NCBI RefSeq assembly: GCF_000400465.1
Contig: NW_008806280.1
Coordinates: 475,634 to 539,633, forward strand
From: Wallemia ichthyophaga EXF-994
Lineage: Eukaryota > Basidiomycota > Wallemiomycetes > Wallemiales > Wallemiaceae
Length of the DNA: 64,000 bases
Direction: 5' to 3'
In this document: piece after piece, positions 55,271 to 64,000 of the stretch
Layout of the letters: each line of letters begins with the position of its first letter
Numbering within the stretch: the stretch's first letter is position 1
Program-made: the position numbers and the translations under genes
Notes under the pieces: generated by a model
The model's input: only the letters and a program-made list of their open reading frames with translations
What the model was told of the DNA's origin: nothing
The model's database searches: none

Positions 55271-57407
55271 TTAAACACGTTCATTGTGCATCACTGATCC
55301 TTTTTCAGTGGAGTAGATGGAATCCGTTCCAACTCTCTTCATTTGTCTGTCATTGTCAAAGTTGGCCATGGGTCCGACCTCGTCATCCTCGTGATCACCC
55401 GCACCGGCTTCACCAGCAGTCTTGGCATTCTCGATATCCTTACCGAGATTCTCCTTACCAGCGAGAGCGGTGATGAAAATGAGAGCTCCAATGATTCCGA
55501 CGAAAATACCTGCTACCGTACTGTAATCTTCGATAACTTCACCACTGCAATTAATGATTGTTCTTGTTTCTGCAGCTCTGGCTTCTATTTGAGCTGAGGC
55601 ACTTGATACCATGTTACCGAGCTGATACGTCAATCCGGAGAACAGAGAACGGTATGCTGGTGGCGATGCTTCCTGCAAGAAGATTGGGATGACTGAAGAT
55701 AATTAATCAAATTAGCAAATGATAGCAAAAGAATTTGCAAACTCACCACCCCAAGCGCCCTGTACACCGAATTGAACAAAGAACACACCGGCTGCCAAAG
55801 AATTGAAGTCCATTGGAATGACCCAGAGTGGAATAAATGCACACGCAATTACGGCAAATAGTGCCATCGTGAATCTTCTACCAGCTTTTTGCGACACTGC
55901 ACCGGCAATCGTACCACCAACGACTGCACCGACGTTACCAATGATAGTGAGGAGTGTTGCATCATGTGAGGTTTTACATTTTGCAGTTTCCTGTATTTCT
56001 GGTAAGAGGTGGGTGTTATACATCAGTTGAACACTCACGAAGATCTTTGTGAGAAGGTCTTGTGAGGCGTGGGAGAAAAAGTTGAATAATGTCATCACCC
56101 AGAAACAGTAAAGAGCCATAATCCAGTAGTTCTTAATCATTTTCCAGATTTCCCTCAAGTATGTCTTAGAAGACACTTGCTGATAATCGCCTGATTCGAT
56201 CTGCTCCTTCTTACGTGCCTTGGCTGCCTTGTACGTGTCACTTTCTGGGACAAACATTCTAATTATACCTGCTGCCCATGACAGACCAGCACCTGTGAGG
56301 TGTGAGTGAGGTGTTGATAATTTAAGACACAACCCACCCAAGTAAAACAAACCACGGTATCCAATGTTATCAGGCAATCCCGGCACAAATCCCAGGTTTA
56401 CAACAGCAGCAACTAGGTATCCGACTGCATAACCCTGTTGGAAGATACCTGGTTGGCTTTGTTAGAAATATATTGTTAGTTGCTACCGACGCACCCGAGA
56501 AAAGACCTCTTGCCTCAGAGGGAAGAGACTCAAGTGCAATACTACTTGCAGGTCCGAAAATGGCACCCATTCCTACTTAATGTGAGATGGTTTGGAGGGA
56601 GTGGAGGTTGTCTAAACACACCAATTCCGTAAAGAGACCTGACCTAATGCACTGTCAGCCTAAGTGTAAACATAAATGTTCAAACTCACTGCCAAGAATT
56701 GCGAGAACGTTTTTGCGTACGCAGTTGCCAGAGATAAAGCACCGATGATCGCCATCGTCACGACCAAGACATTGCGTCTACCGAACTTGTCACTAATCAG
56801 ACCACTAATAAGTGCTCCAGCTGAACGCAAAAGAAGCGTGAGAGTCATTGAGGTGGTGATACTCGTTGTGTCTCGCTCGTAATATTCACTAAGCGGGGTG
56901 ACAGACAATGAAACACTGTAACACTAATGTGAGCCGGACATTACGCAAATCGATAATCCAGCCTACCTGAAATAATCATATGCGTCCATGAACCAACCTG
57001 CGTGCTTATGTCAGAAAATTGTCTAAGAAAATTTTAGTGCGACGAAATCGGAGGCTGATTTAGGTGTACTATCAATCAATTACAGCCTTACAGACTTCTT
57101 TCGCACCTTTGTGACACTTACAGAGCCATGCACTCAAGTATTGCATCCAGCCAAGAAAAGTGCTGAGAGTCTTGGTAAGAATGACGAGACTTGACGAATG
57201 GAATTGACTCACATATGTTTGCAGACCTTGAAGCTGAACCGTCATGTAAGAGGGGATAAAAACTAAATGTAATTTACCCACGGATTCAAGCTGTACTGTC
57301 TATATACGATATTAGCTGGGATATCGCGGAGATAGCAAGGACACTCACTGTTCAGGGTTTTTCGATACTTTAAAGTGCTCGATAACTGCTTGTTTGATCT
57401 TAGCCAT
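55271..57407 (-). CDS. JEN1: Jen1-like monocarboxylate/proton symporter (MFS)
   Basis: About twelve exons from the ATG at 57407, including very short ones: 57278-57299 (22 nt), 57213-57233 (21 nt), 57122-57170 (49 nt) and 56967-56997 (31 nt). Spliced landmarks: NPW, WFMDAYDYFSVSLSVTPLSE, SAGALISGLISDKFGRRNVL (MFS loop 2-3), GMGAIFGPASSIALESLP, SGIFQQGYAVGYLVAAVVN, FFSHASQDLL, GAWGVIPIFLQEASPPAYRS and YQLGNMVSSASAQIEA. The 'SH-SQDL' and 'YQLGNMVSSASAQIE' blocks are diagnostic of the Jen1 lactate/pyruvate/acetate transporter group. The C-terminus is cytosolic and acidic. In yeast JEN1 is glucose-repressed; regulation here is unknown. The number of introns is far above that of neighbours. Confidence 0.9.
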
Positions 57408-57813
57408 TGTTGCTTTTGTTGTTGCTCGTCGCTGCTAAGTAGATTGGTAGGTTGGTTGAGGCTTCGCCGTAAGATGGATTTGATTGAAAGTGTGGGACAA
57501 AAACAAAGAAGCTCTCGTCGTTGTATTTAAATAGAACGGAGAACGGACCACGGACATTTATAGTCTGACAATCAGCTGGGCTGTTTTAACCATTTGACCA
57601 CGAGTGAGTTCCTGACAACATTAATAAGAGGACATGGGTGGAGTTGACGTGTTCATTGCGCTATTATTTGGTCCGCTGGTTACCTTCCTGTTTGAGGGGT
57701 TGGAGTAGGGTCCCGCACTAATGCATTCCTCTACTAAATGGCAAAGGCTCCGACCTCTTTACAGTAAGTGCAGCATCATTGAACAGTCTCAATAACGAAA
57801 AAGTGTAAAAATA
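57408..57813. promoter_or_regulatory. Divergent upstream region of JEN1 and the first PPxY membrane gene
   Basis: No gene seen in 406 bp. An AGGGG core (57695-57699), the sequence of fungal stress-response elements, lies in it, but one copy is expected by chance. Confidence 0.3.
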
Positions 57814-58551
57814 ATGATACCAGCTCGTCGCCAACAAGCCCAACCTGGCCAATGGCAGTCAAACTGGCCAAGCCCGCAGAATAATCCGAGCAGCCAAGAT
57901 GTTACGGAGAAATCGGCAAGCTCAGCAGGTGAGTTGTCATAGTCAGCAGGTCACCCTCGATCACTGACATTGTGATCAGTTACGACAGGCGAATCACAAC
58001 CTGAGCCAGAATCTTCACAAGAATCCTCACAAGAACAGGATCGTGACACGCTGAGTGATAAGGGCAAGTCAGCACTTGCGCCGACGCTGACGATATTCAT
58101 CGTGATCGCGCTTGTCGCAGTGGCACTTCTGTACTGGACACGCAGGAGAAAGAGATTCGTGAAAGACGAGCAGAAGAAGCTCGAGGTGGAGACAGTCAGC
58201 TCAACAGACAAGGATTACAAGGGTGACATGTTTGATAGGATAGAGAGTCCACCGCCAATATATACCAGAAGTAGCAGTTTATCCGTACCGACGAGAAAGG
58301 ACTTTATTAACGGAAATCGCGACAACGACGAGAACCGTGAATTTTCTGACTACTCACTCACGGCGCCGACAGTGAGATTTGGTGGCTCTCAAATACCATC
58401 TAGAAGTTCATCTGTGACGAGTATGCCCGCATCAAATAGCCGTGCCAATTCATACGCGGGCACAGGCAGCAATCGATCAAGTGTGGCTAATCCAAATATG
58501 GTACTCCCACCAAAGACGTATACGCCATTTGAAGAAACAATGAGAAATTAA
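57814..58551 (+). CDS. Single-pass membrane protein with PPxY motif, tandem copy 1
   Basis: Two exons (57814-57928 and 57980-58551) give 228 aa beginning MIPARRQQAQPGQWQSNWPS. No signal peptide is seen; a Ser/Gln/Glu-rich N-terminal part precedes one TM (LTIFIVIALVAVALLYW) with an Arg/Lys stop-transfer (TRRRKRF). The cytosolic tail has SPPPIYTRSSSLS (a PPxY motif), APTVRFGGSQIPSRSSS and a Ser/Asn-rich end. It shares motif order with the next gene: ALAP(T/S)LTI before the TM, PPPxYT..(S)SL, PTV(R/H)F and P(S)RSSS. No named family is recognised. PPxY motifs bind WW domains such as those of Rsp5, so a role as ubiquitin-ligase adaptor or sorting cargo is a possible inference. Confidence 0.72.
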
Positions 58552-58893
58552 TGCATGTACTAAATTTATTATGAATCAACATTCGTTTATGTGAACAAAA
58601 CCACCAAGTGCGATTAGGTGTTTACCGGTATTATTTGTATAAATCAGGCTTGTTACACGGAATTTTATTATTTATCACACTGGTCTACCTTGCTCGATTA
58701 GATTGGATAGATATGACTTCTCGCAGCGTGTACATAAAAGAAGAGCGACAACTCAATTCTAGAAAATGTGGCAAATCTGGCATTCATTCACTTTAATTGA
58801 GATTTCCTCAGCTTAGCTTAGGCACGTATTCATACCAAAGTCCAAAGGCTAAACACTAGCCTCTCACTCTACTTTCCCTATCATCGCAAATCG
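58552..58893. other. Intergenic region between the two PPxY membrane genes
   Basis: No supported gene; one short open frame near 58608-58796 has no recognisable features. Confidence 0.45.
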
Positions 58894-59976
58894 ATGCGGT
58901 TGAAATTAAGCAGAAAGTTGTCAAACAGGCAAGCAACTCTCCCAGATGGTTTTGAAGGCTCGGGTTTGAAGATGGGTTCAAGTAACACCGGCAATAGTGA
59001 AACACAAAAGCAAGCAGGTCAATCTGAAGATGAAGCAGACGATGTCTTCAATATCCCTGAAAGTGAGTCTTACCTTGTACATCCAAAACAAACTAACAAT
59101 ATCCAAGACCCTCCTGACTCTGACCAGCCAAAAATCGACCAGCACCAACATGGCAACGAGAATCACAACGAATATTCCTCAGCTCTCGCACCCTCACTCA
59201 CCATTGGTATCGTCGCAATCATCATCATTTCTGCCGTCGTCGTTCGCTACATGAGAAGGAAGAAGAAGCTGGAAATGCTCGGCAACGCTCCAAACAAACA
59301 GAGCGAAAAGGAGAAGCAGCTGGTGGACAATGAGCCGTATGCCAACTCTTCATTAAACTACGGTGACTACGACACTACGCCTCCACCCACATACACAATC
59401 CTGCCTCGGAGTACGTCCCTTAACACTCACGGCACCTTCGGCAACGACCAATTTGGCACTATAAACAGTGTCAACAGTGGTATCAACCAATTTGGCGCTA
59501 TGAACAGCGTCAACAGCGGCAACAACCAATTTGGCACCATAAACAGCGCCAACACCGTCAACACCATGCAAGATCTCCCTCCGACACCAGCCCCTGAAGA
59601 CGAGGGGGACTTGCGTGGACTTGAACCACCAAGGAGACCTTACGTACAATCGCCGCCAACTGTTCATTTTGCACCAATCATGCCGCGCTCCTCCTCCCTT
59701 GGGAGCGTTAATTTGCCGCAATCAGCTTCCCAAGGTAGTGTCAGGAGTGTAAATGAACGTACTGCCAGTCCAACTGAGCGCGCTGCAAGTCCATTATCAC
59801 ATTCATCAAGTCATGCTTCTTTTCGACCACAGTCTGTCACACCGGTGCCCAGAAAAACCCCTTCCCCATCCCAACTAGTTTCGCCTCCGGCAAGTCAATC
59901 GCAGCCATCATCTCCCGCCTCAGTCACCTTCGTCAAGTCTCCACCTCCATACGCTCCATCTCCCCCACCTGGCTAA
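58894..59976 (+). CDS. Single-pass membrane protein with PPxY motifs, tandem copy 2
   Basis: Single exon, 360 aa from MRLKLSRKLSNRQ. A charged, Gln/Asp/Asn-rich N-terminal part precedes one TM (LTIGIVAIIIISAVVVRYM) and a Lys/Arg stop (RRKKKLE). The cytosolic tail has TPPPTYTILP and near the end SPPPYAPSPP, two PPxY motifs, plus three copies of a unit like NQFGTINSVNSG (about 59440-59560) and a Ser/Pro-rich region (PPTVHFAPIMPRSSSLGS). It is a diverged, longer paralogue of the gene at 57814. The lack of a signal peptide suggests signal-anchor insertion. Function unknown. Confidence 0.72.
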   Translation: MRLKLSRKLSNRQATLPDGFEGSGLKMGSSNTGNSETQKQAGQSEDEADDVFNIPESESYLVHPKQTNNIQDPPDSDQPKIDQHQHGNENHNEYSSALAPSLTIGIVAIIIISAVVVRYMRRKKKLEMLGNAPNKQSEKEKQLVDNEPYANSSLNYGDYDTTPPPTYTILPRSTSLNTHGTFGNDQFGTINSVNSGINQFGAMNSVNSGNNQFGTINSANTVNTMQDLPPTPAPEDEGDLRGLEPPRRPYVQSPPTVHFAPIMPRSSSLGSVNLPQSASQGSVRSVNERTASPTERAASPLSHSSSHASFRPQSVTPVPRKTPSPSQLVSPPASQSQPSSPASVTFVKSPPPYAPSPPPG

Positions 59977-60087
59977 CTGAAGAAAGACAATGTATTTATA
60001 TCGAATGTACTCATGAATTAATGGTTTAATGGCTTATATTACTTAATGAAAAGAGAGTTGGCTAATTACTAAGCGAGCGTGATAGAA

Positions 60088-60975
60088 TCAGGGAATCAAA
60101 GAGTACGAGCGCTCAAAGTTTGGTGGGTCTTCATCGGCAAAGCATCCAAAGGGCGTGTCGTTATAGTCCGTCTCAGGTGGCTTGATTGAGCGTGGTTTAG
60201 GTGGCCAAAGCTTTGGGCGAAGCTGAGATGGATCCACCTGGCAAGAGTTTACCATCTGAACATTTGCTGGCTGTGAATGCATATCATCTATGGAAAAGTC
60301 GTTAAGCATCGCGCTGATAGTTTTGTCGATGCCGGACAATCCATCTGGAACGGCAGATTCTGTGCAACGGTTTGTCTTATCTTCAAGGTGTGTGTTATTT
60401 CCTACACACTCCTGATCGTTCTCCACCTGCTTTTGCTTTTGCCCCTGCTCCTTCTGCTTTTGCTTTTTTGGTTTTGCGCGACGCGTGAGCTTGACGCCAG
60501 GGTATTGGAGCTTGTGGTTTTCAGTCTCGATATTCGCCAAATAGTTATAACGGTCGCGCTGCGCTTTCGTGAGCTTGGAGTACTCTGCCGAGGCCAAACT
60601 CGAAACTTGGCCGACGGCCTTCACTTCACATCCTTCAGCTCTGCAGTTACATTAGCTAATATTTCCATCGATTTTTGCGCTCACTTACTTCAGCTTGTCC
60701 TGAAATTCGTTCCGAAATATTAGCCAAGCGCTGTGCTGGTTAAAGTGGACGTAATGAGAGTGGAGGTTGCTTACTCACTTCAACGGTTTGGTGATACTAT
60801 TTCTTTTCCTGCGTCTCTTTTTCGGTGGCTTGTCCTGTGTGGGTGCGACGGGTTCATCGGGAGCACCATGAGCACCGTGGGTACCAGCGTCGATAGCGTC
60901 TCCAAGTACATCGAAAGTCAACGCGTAATCACCCAAAGTATCAAACTCAGGCCAAGCTTGCAAGTACTCGGACAT
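60088..60975 (-). CDS. HMG-box transcription factor
   Basis: Three exons; introns near 60734-60776 (GTGAGT ... CACAG) and 60642-60688 (GTAAGT ... GCAG). The spliced protein (about 265 aa) has a basic stretch PPKKRRRKRNSITKPLN leading into the HMG box: PLNAWLIFRNEFQDKLK, then VSSLASAEYSKLTKAQRDRY and NYLANIETENHKLQYPGVKL, followed by basic TRRAKPKKQKQKEQ. This is the single, sequence-specific HMG (MATA/SOX-like) type found in fungal mating and developmental regulators. The C-terminus is Pro-rich. The target pathway is unknown and I would not call it a mating-type gene from this alone. Confidence 0.85.
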
Positions 60976-61369
60976 TGCTAATCATGTGACGCAGTAAAGG
61001 ATGCCCGTAAGGCACAGTAAGAGATTTTAAATACACATGAGCTATTCCACAGTGCATTTTCGCTTATTAAGCATTACAAACGCTAAAGGTGTAAGTGACC
61101 CTTTCCGCTGATCAACTGTGTGAGGAGTGTGTGAGATGCGAGTGGCTTACATTCTGCATGTCTTAGTATCTAGGTCTGCCGTGTGTGAAATCTCTTCACC
61201 TCCATGCTACCCCAACCATAACGTAAGCCAACAAATTGCTGAAATTTAAATCAAACGACCCGATCCAGAGCATTATACGCCAAAAAATAATGTGGAGCAA
61301 AGGTACAACAACATCGTCCAATAATTTTAAAAAATTATAAACTCAAGTATATTATGTACTTAGGGCAAA

Positions 61370-61412
61370 ATTATAACCGTAGTCGAATACTCTACCATTG
61401 AGCCAGCCGGCC
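61370..61412 (-). pseudogene. tRNA-like 5' half, resembling tRNA-Arg(ACG)
   Basis: On the minus strand TGGCTCAATGGTAGAG is a good D-arm/A box, followed by a loop reading CTACGGT (anticodon ACG with U33). The anticodon stem does not close and there is no T arm, so this is a truncated or decayed fragment. Confidence 0.5.
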
Positions 61413-61481
61413 GTGGTGACCGACGCAGGGCTCGAACCTGCAACCTTTCGATATCAGTTACTCCCATTGAGCTAGTTTGAA
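61413..61481 (-). pseudogene. tRNA-like sequence with intact T arm, decayed acceptor
   Basis: The minus strand has an A-box-like TAGCTCAATGGGAG (61461-61474) and a perfect T arm, GCAGG-TTCGAGC-CCTGC (61425-61441), at tRNA spacing. The 3' acceptor strand (GTCGGTC) does not pair with the sequence before the D arm, and the anticodon stem is poor. It is a pseudo-tRNA or the head of a tRNA-derived short element. Confidence 0.55.
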
Positions 61482-61712
61482 TATGTAAACGTCTTGATCT
61501 TTGTGAGGTGAAACTGCACACAAAGAGCAAGGCGCTGAGATTAATAAAAGAATTAAGTCTAAGATGTATTAAAAGAAAAAGTAGTCGTTTAAATAGTTTA
61601 GAATTCTAGGTTTTATTCCCATTGTCTCGTTATCTTCATTGTCCTCGTGCATAATCATGCATAATCTTCATTGTTCTTTATTCTCATTGTTCTCATAGCG
61701 ACCATGATGTCA

Positions 61713-61740
61713 TTAGGTTTATAGGTTAGGTTAGGTTAGC
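61713..61740. repeat. Short TTAGG-like tract
   Basis: The plus strand reads TTAGGTTTATAGGTTAGGTTAGGTTAGC: three full GGTTA units plus partial ones. It lies 87-114 bp beyond the retrotransposon stop codon. Confidence 0.8.
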
Positions 61741-61826
61741 AAGCATTTAATTATTGTCGATACAATTTGTCTTATTTCTAAAATACTTTAAAAAGATGAA
61801 AAATTTGTGGTAATCCAAATGATCGC

Positions 61827-63998
61827 TTAGAACTCAAAATACGCTGCCCTTGCGCGTATAAGGCCCAATGATAACAGTCTTGTAAGCATTTCATAATGCG
61901 GCGTTATCTTTCGCCACTTCTGAAACACTTCATTCGAAGAATCCGTTACGAAACCCCCCGCAGTGAGAAGAAGCGGAACAAAGGAAGTATCAGTGAGGTC
62001 CCCGTACTTGTTGACCTTTTCACGCTCATAAAACGACAGCTCCATCTTGTACCGACCCAATGGGCCAAGATTCTTGAGGTGGGTCGCTGCCGTCTTCACA
62101 CTGGCTGTAGGGGCGATTATCGTAAGGTCGTACTCACACGAGTTCCCTTTAGACGCTGCTGGGCCAGTTACCCGAAAGTCCGTTCTTAAATGAGTATTTC
62201 TTACAGCTGGCTCAGGAGTAATTGTTGAAGCGGGAGCTGCTGCAAGAAATCTCATAAGAAGGCCTTTCACATAATCATGCCGAGCCGTCCTAAGGTTTTC
62301 GCGTGAGTTACAGATATCATCATGGCCTACAGAATTCTCCATGCCACATTTCCTGCAATTGTTATCCTTACCAGGACAAAGAGTACGAATGTGTAACGCA
62401 TACGAAATCTCAGTGTCCGAAAGCTTCAGTTGCTTGTTGTATGGTATTGTTGATAACCATTTCCGGCCCAGCTTTGATTGGCTATCCAGCACGACGTTCC
62501 TCTGATCCCGGCTAAGTGTATCAAACTTCTTGTTGAATTCCAACTCATAAAAAGCTCCAGTACGTTGACGCTGCAGCGTTAAAGTCTCATACGGACCACT
62601 ACGTTGATGAAAAATGGCCTCTAACGTAACGCAAGCTTGTTCCATCATCGAAGCATACGCCATGGGAGCCACGTCTGAATGTAACGGTACACCCAAACCT
62701 CCATAGCGCTGAGGAATGCCGATGATCCAAGTGTCCAAGACTTGACGACGTGATGACCCACGTAACTTCTTCACTTTTTCATGAAGAAGCGTATCCAACA
62801 CATTCCATTCCTCCAACATGTCATCAGTCCTGAGGCTGCGCTGCAAATGACGTAGCTCTGCTTGAATGCATCTAAGTAAAAGCAAGAGCTGATGTTGGGA
62901 ATGAACACCGTCTAGTGCTTCGACCTTGGAACGAACTTGAGCAGTCTTGGAACGGAGGAAGCCTGCACGTGCTTCACGCGGCCCGACCATGGATCCCAGG
63001 ATCTCGCGCCCATGTTGCCTCACATCGTCCCATGATACCACCGAACACTTGGAGCGGTTAAGCTGTAGACCACAAGTTACCTTGGCGAAGAACTCCTCGA
63101 CGTCTGCCATGACATCCTCGGTTGCAAAAAGGTACACGTCGTCGAGATACGCAAGCACCATTGCCCTATCACCAAGTATCTTTTGTAAGTCTTGGAGTGT
63201 ATCCTTCACCGCTAACGAAAACAGTAGCGGGCCAAGCGGATCACCTTGCCGAACGCCTTGACTGGATTGAAGGGACGCCTGCGTATCATCGCCGTTGACT
63301 AGGAGTGAGCTAGGTTGATTATAAGCCCACTTGACTGCTTTGGTGATTGGCTGTAAATGCTTGAAGGTTGCGGATGCTAATACTTTCCTATCGATAGTGT
63401 TGAAAGCATTACGAAAGTCCAACGATATCATGTATTTGTACTGTCCTTCATCCTTATCGACTTGCAGTTGCGACGCAAGCACGATGGGCTCTACGCCTCC
63501 ACTTGTACCTACACCAAGCTGATATGGATGGAGACAGGACGGCTTGAAATATGTACGCATAACAACCTTCATAACTAGACGATAAAAGATCTCACCGACA
63601 GCTATTGGACGGACACCACCATCCGATTTTGCAAGAGGGATGAGTCGGCTGGCACAGAGCATCTGTTGAGCGGGGGCTGTACCTTGTACGACTAGACGCA
63701 CTAGCAGATCCATAAAGTGCTTGAATGAATCCACCTTGTACGCCTCCTTGGTTAGACTGTAAGTCCAGCCAGAAGGTCCTGCCGCTGTCGATGTGTTCAT
63801 CCTTTTCATCGCTTCCAAGCTATCCCCATCAGCTGGCATAAGACCCGAACGATACCCGTTGATACCCTTGAAAGGGTTAGGTTCACCTTGAGGGTGTTTG
63901 CTACTTAGCTGATCTATAACCTCACCCGTCACTGGAAGTATGCCGGCTTTGTCTCCCAAGACTCGACTCGCGGTACCGAGGCTTAGGTGAACAAGCAT
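61827..63998 (-). mobile_element. Non-LTR retrotransposon ORF: reverse transcriptase with zinc knuckle and restriction-like endonuclease, cut at right edge
   Basis: An uninterrupted frame of 723 codons runs from the right edge to a stop at 61827; the ATG at 63998 is probably internal, as the true 5' end lies outside. RT blocks: MNTSTAAGPSGWTY, IPLAKSDGGVRPIAVGE, MISLDFRNAFNTIDRKVL, QGVRQGDPLGPLLFSL, the catalytic YLDD (about residue 284) and GLQLNRSKC. After a long thumb region (IPQRYGGLGVPL) comes a CCHC knuckle, C-x2-C-x7-H-x4-C (CRKCGMENSVGHDDIC). Then a C-terminal block with RTDFRV, CEYDLTII and EREKVNKYGDL fits the restriction-like endonuclease of R2/CRE/MoTeR-type elements (PD..D and KxxxY positions). 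There is no apurinic endonuclease domain in the visible part. The intact frame suggests recent activity. It is read toward the HMG gene. Confidence 0.88.
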
Positions 63999-64000
63999 TT

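Larger units (their letters stand above)
60976..61826. other. Retroelement-associated non-coding region
   Basis: This lies between the HMG gene start and the retrotransposon stop codon. It contains two tRNA-like fragments (61370-61481), short repeats of TTCATTGTTCT/TCTCATTGTTCT type (61618-61700) and a TTAGG-like tract (61713-61740). Parts are probably the 3' UTR of the element on the minus strand; its boundary is not visible. Confidence 0.55.

Noticed and set aside
57691-57710. STRE/Mig1-like G-rich site controlling JEN1
   Set aside because: Only one AGGGG core is present and the Mig1 consensus is not met; chance occurrence is likely.
58608-58796. Short plus-strand frame between the tandem membrane genes
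   Set aside because: 62 codons with no similarity to either paralogue and no recognisable feature.
60733-60981. Plus-strand frame opposite the first exon of the HMG-box gene
   Set aside because: It is a shadow of the HMG gene, whose spliced product has a clear domain.

Overview
This is a gene-dense fungal nuclear window, most likely basidiomycete. I support 33 host protein genes plus one retrotransposon gene in 64 kb, about one per 1.9 kb. Nearly all introns are 38-60 nt with GTGAGT/GTGGGT/GTAAGT donors, CTAAC/CTGAC/CTCAC branch-like sites and CAG/TAG acceptors. The gene set (septum/anillin, Unc13-type, SAGA, GPI synthesis, Pho80-type cyclin, Jen1-type transporter) is fungal. The compactness, tiny introns and a small hydrophilin-like gene would suit a small-genome basidiomycete such as Wallemia; that placement is inference.

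Layout. 1-11.5 kb: truncated RNF126-like E3 (-), Ynd1-type apyrase (+), Spt7-like bromodomain protein (-), Efg1 (+), DHHC palmitoyltransferase (-), small basic protein (+), a perfect 34-bp x 23 minisatellite, RluA/Pus9-type pseudouridine synthase (-), Plp1/TXNDC9 (+), Atp23 protease (-). 11.5-26 kb: large unrecognised Ser/Pro-rich protein (+), GPI-anchored Kre9-like wall protein (+), Bud4/Mid2-like anillin-PH protein (-), membrane J-protein (-), class V-like myosin without a cargo domain (+). 26-35 kb: SDR dehydrogenase (-), small hydrophilin-like gene (+), then a local family cluster: two Saf1-like F-box/RCC1 genes (-) around an F-box/LRR-like gene (+) and its decayed copy. 35-48 kb: Mad1 (+), Unc13/Ync13 (+), PMP3-family protein (-), F-box protein (+), Ran1-like kinase (+). 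48-61 kb: Pho80-like cyclin (+), chalcone-isomerase-like mitochondrial protein (-), Gpi10 mannosyltransferase (-), DUF1295 membrane enzyme (-), malic enzyme (+), Jen1-like transporter (-), two tandem single-pass membrane proteins with PPxY motifs (+), HMG-box factor (-). 61-64 kb: tRNA-like fragments, a TTAGG-like tract and a non-LTR retrotransposon ORF of the restriction-like-endonuclease (RLE) type running off the right edge.

The genes do not form one pathway. Themes are cytokinesis and cell polarity (anillin-PH, Unc13, myosin), ubiquitin ligases (RNF126-like, two Saf1-like, two further F-box-type genes), the secretory pathway and cell wall (Ynd1, Gpi10, Kre9-like, DHHC) and nutrient/mitochondrial metabolism (Jen1, malic enzyme, Atp23, Pho80). 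Several head-to-head pairs have start codons only 4-30 bp apart, so their promoters and 5' leaders must overlap the partner gene. I found no canonical CRISPR, prophage or rRNA. The least ordinary parts are the right-hand retroelement zone, the SAF1/F-box cluster, the DIL-less myosin and the 34-bp minisatellite.
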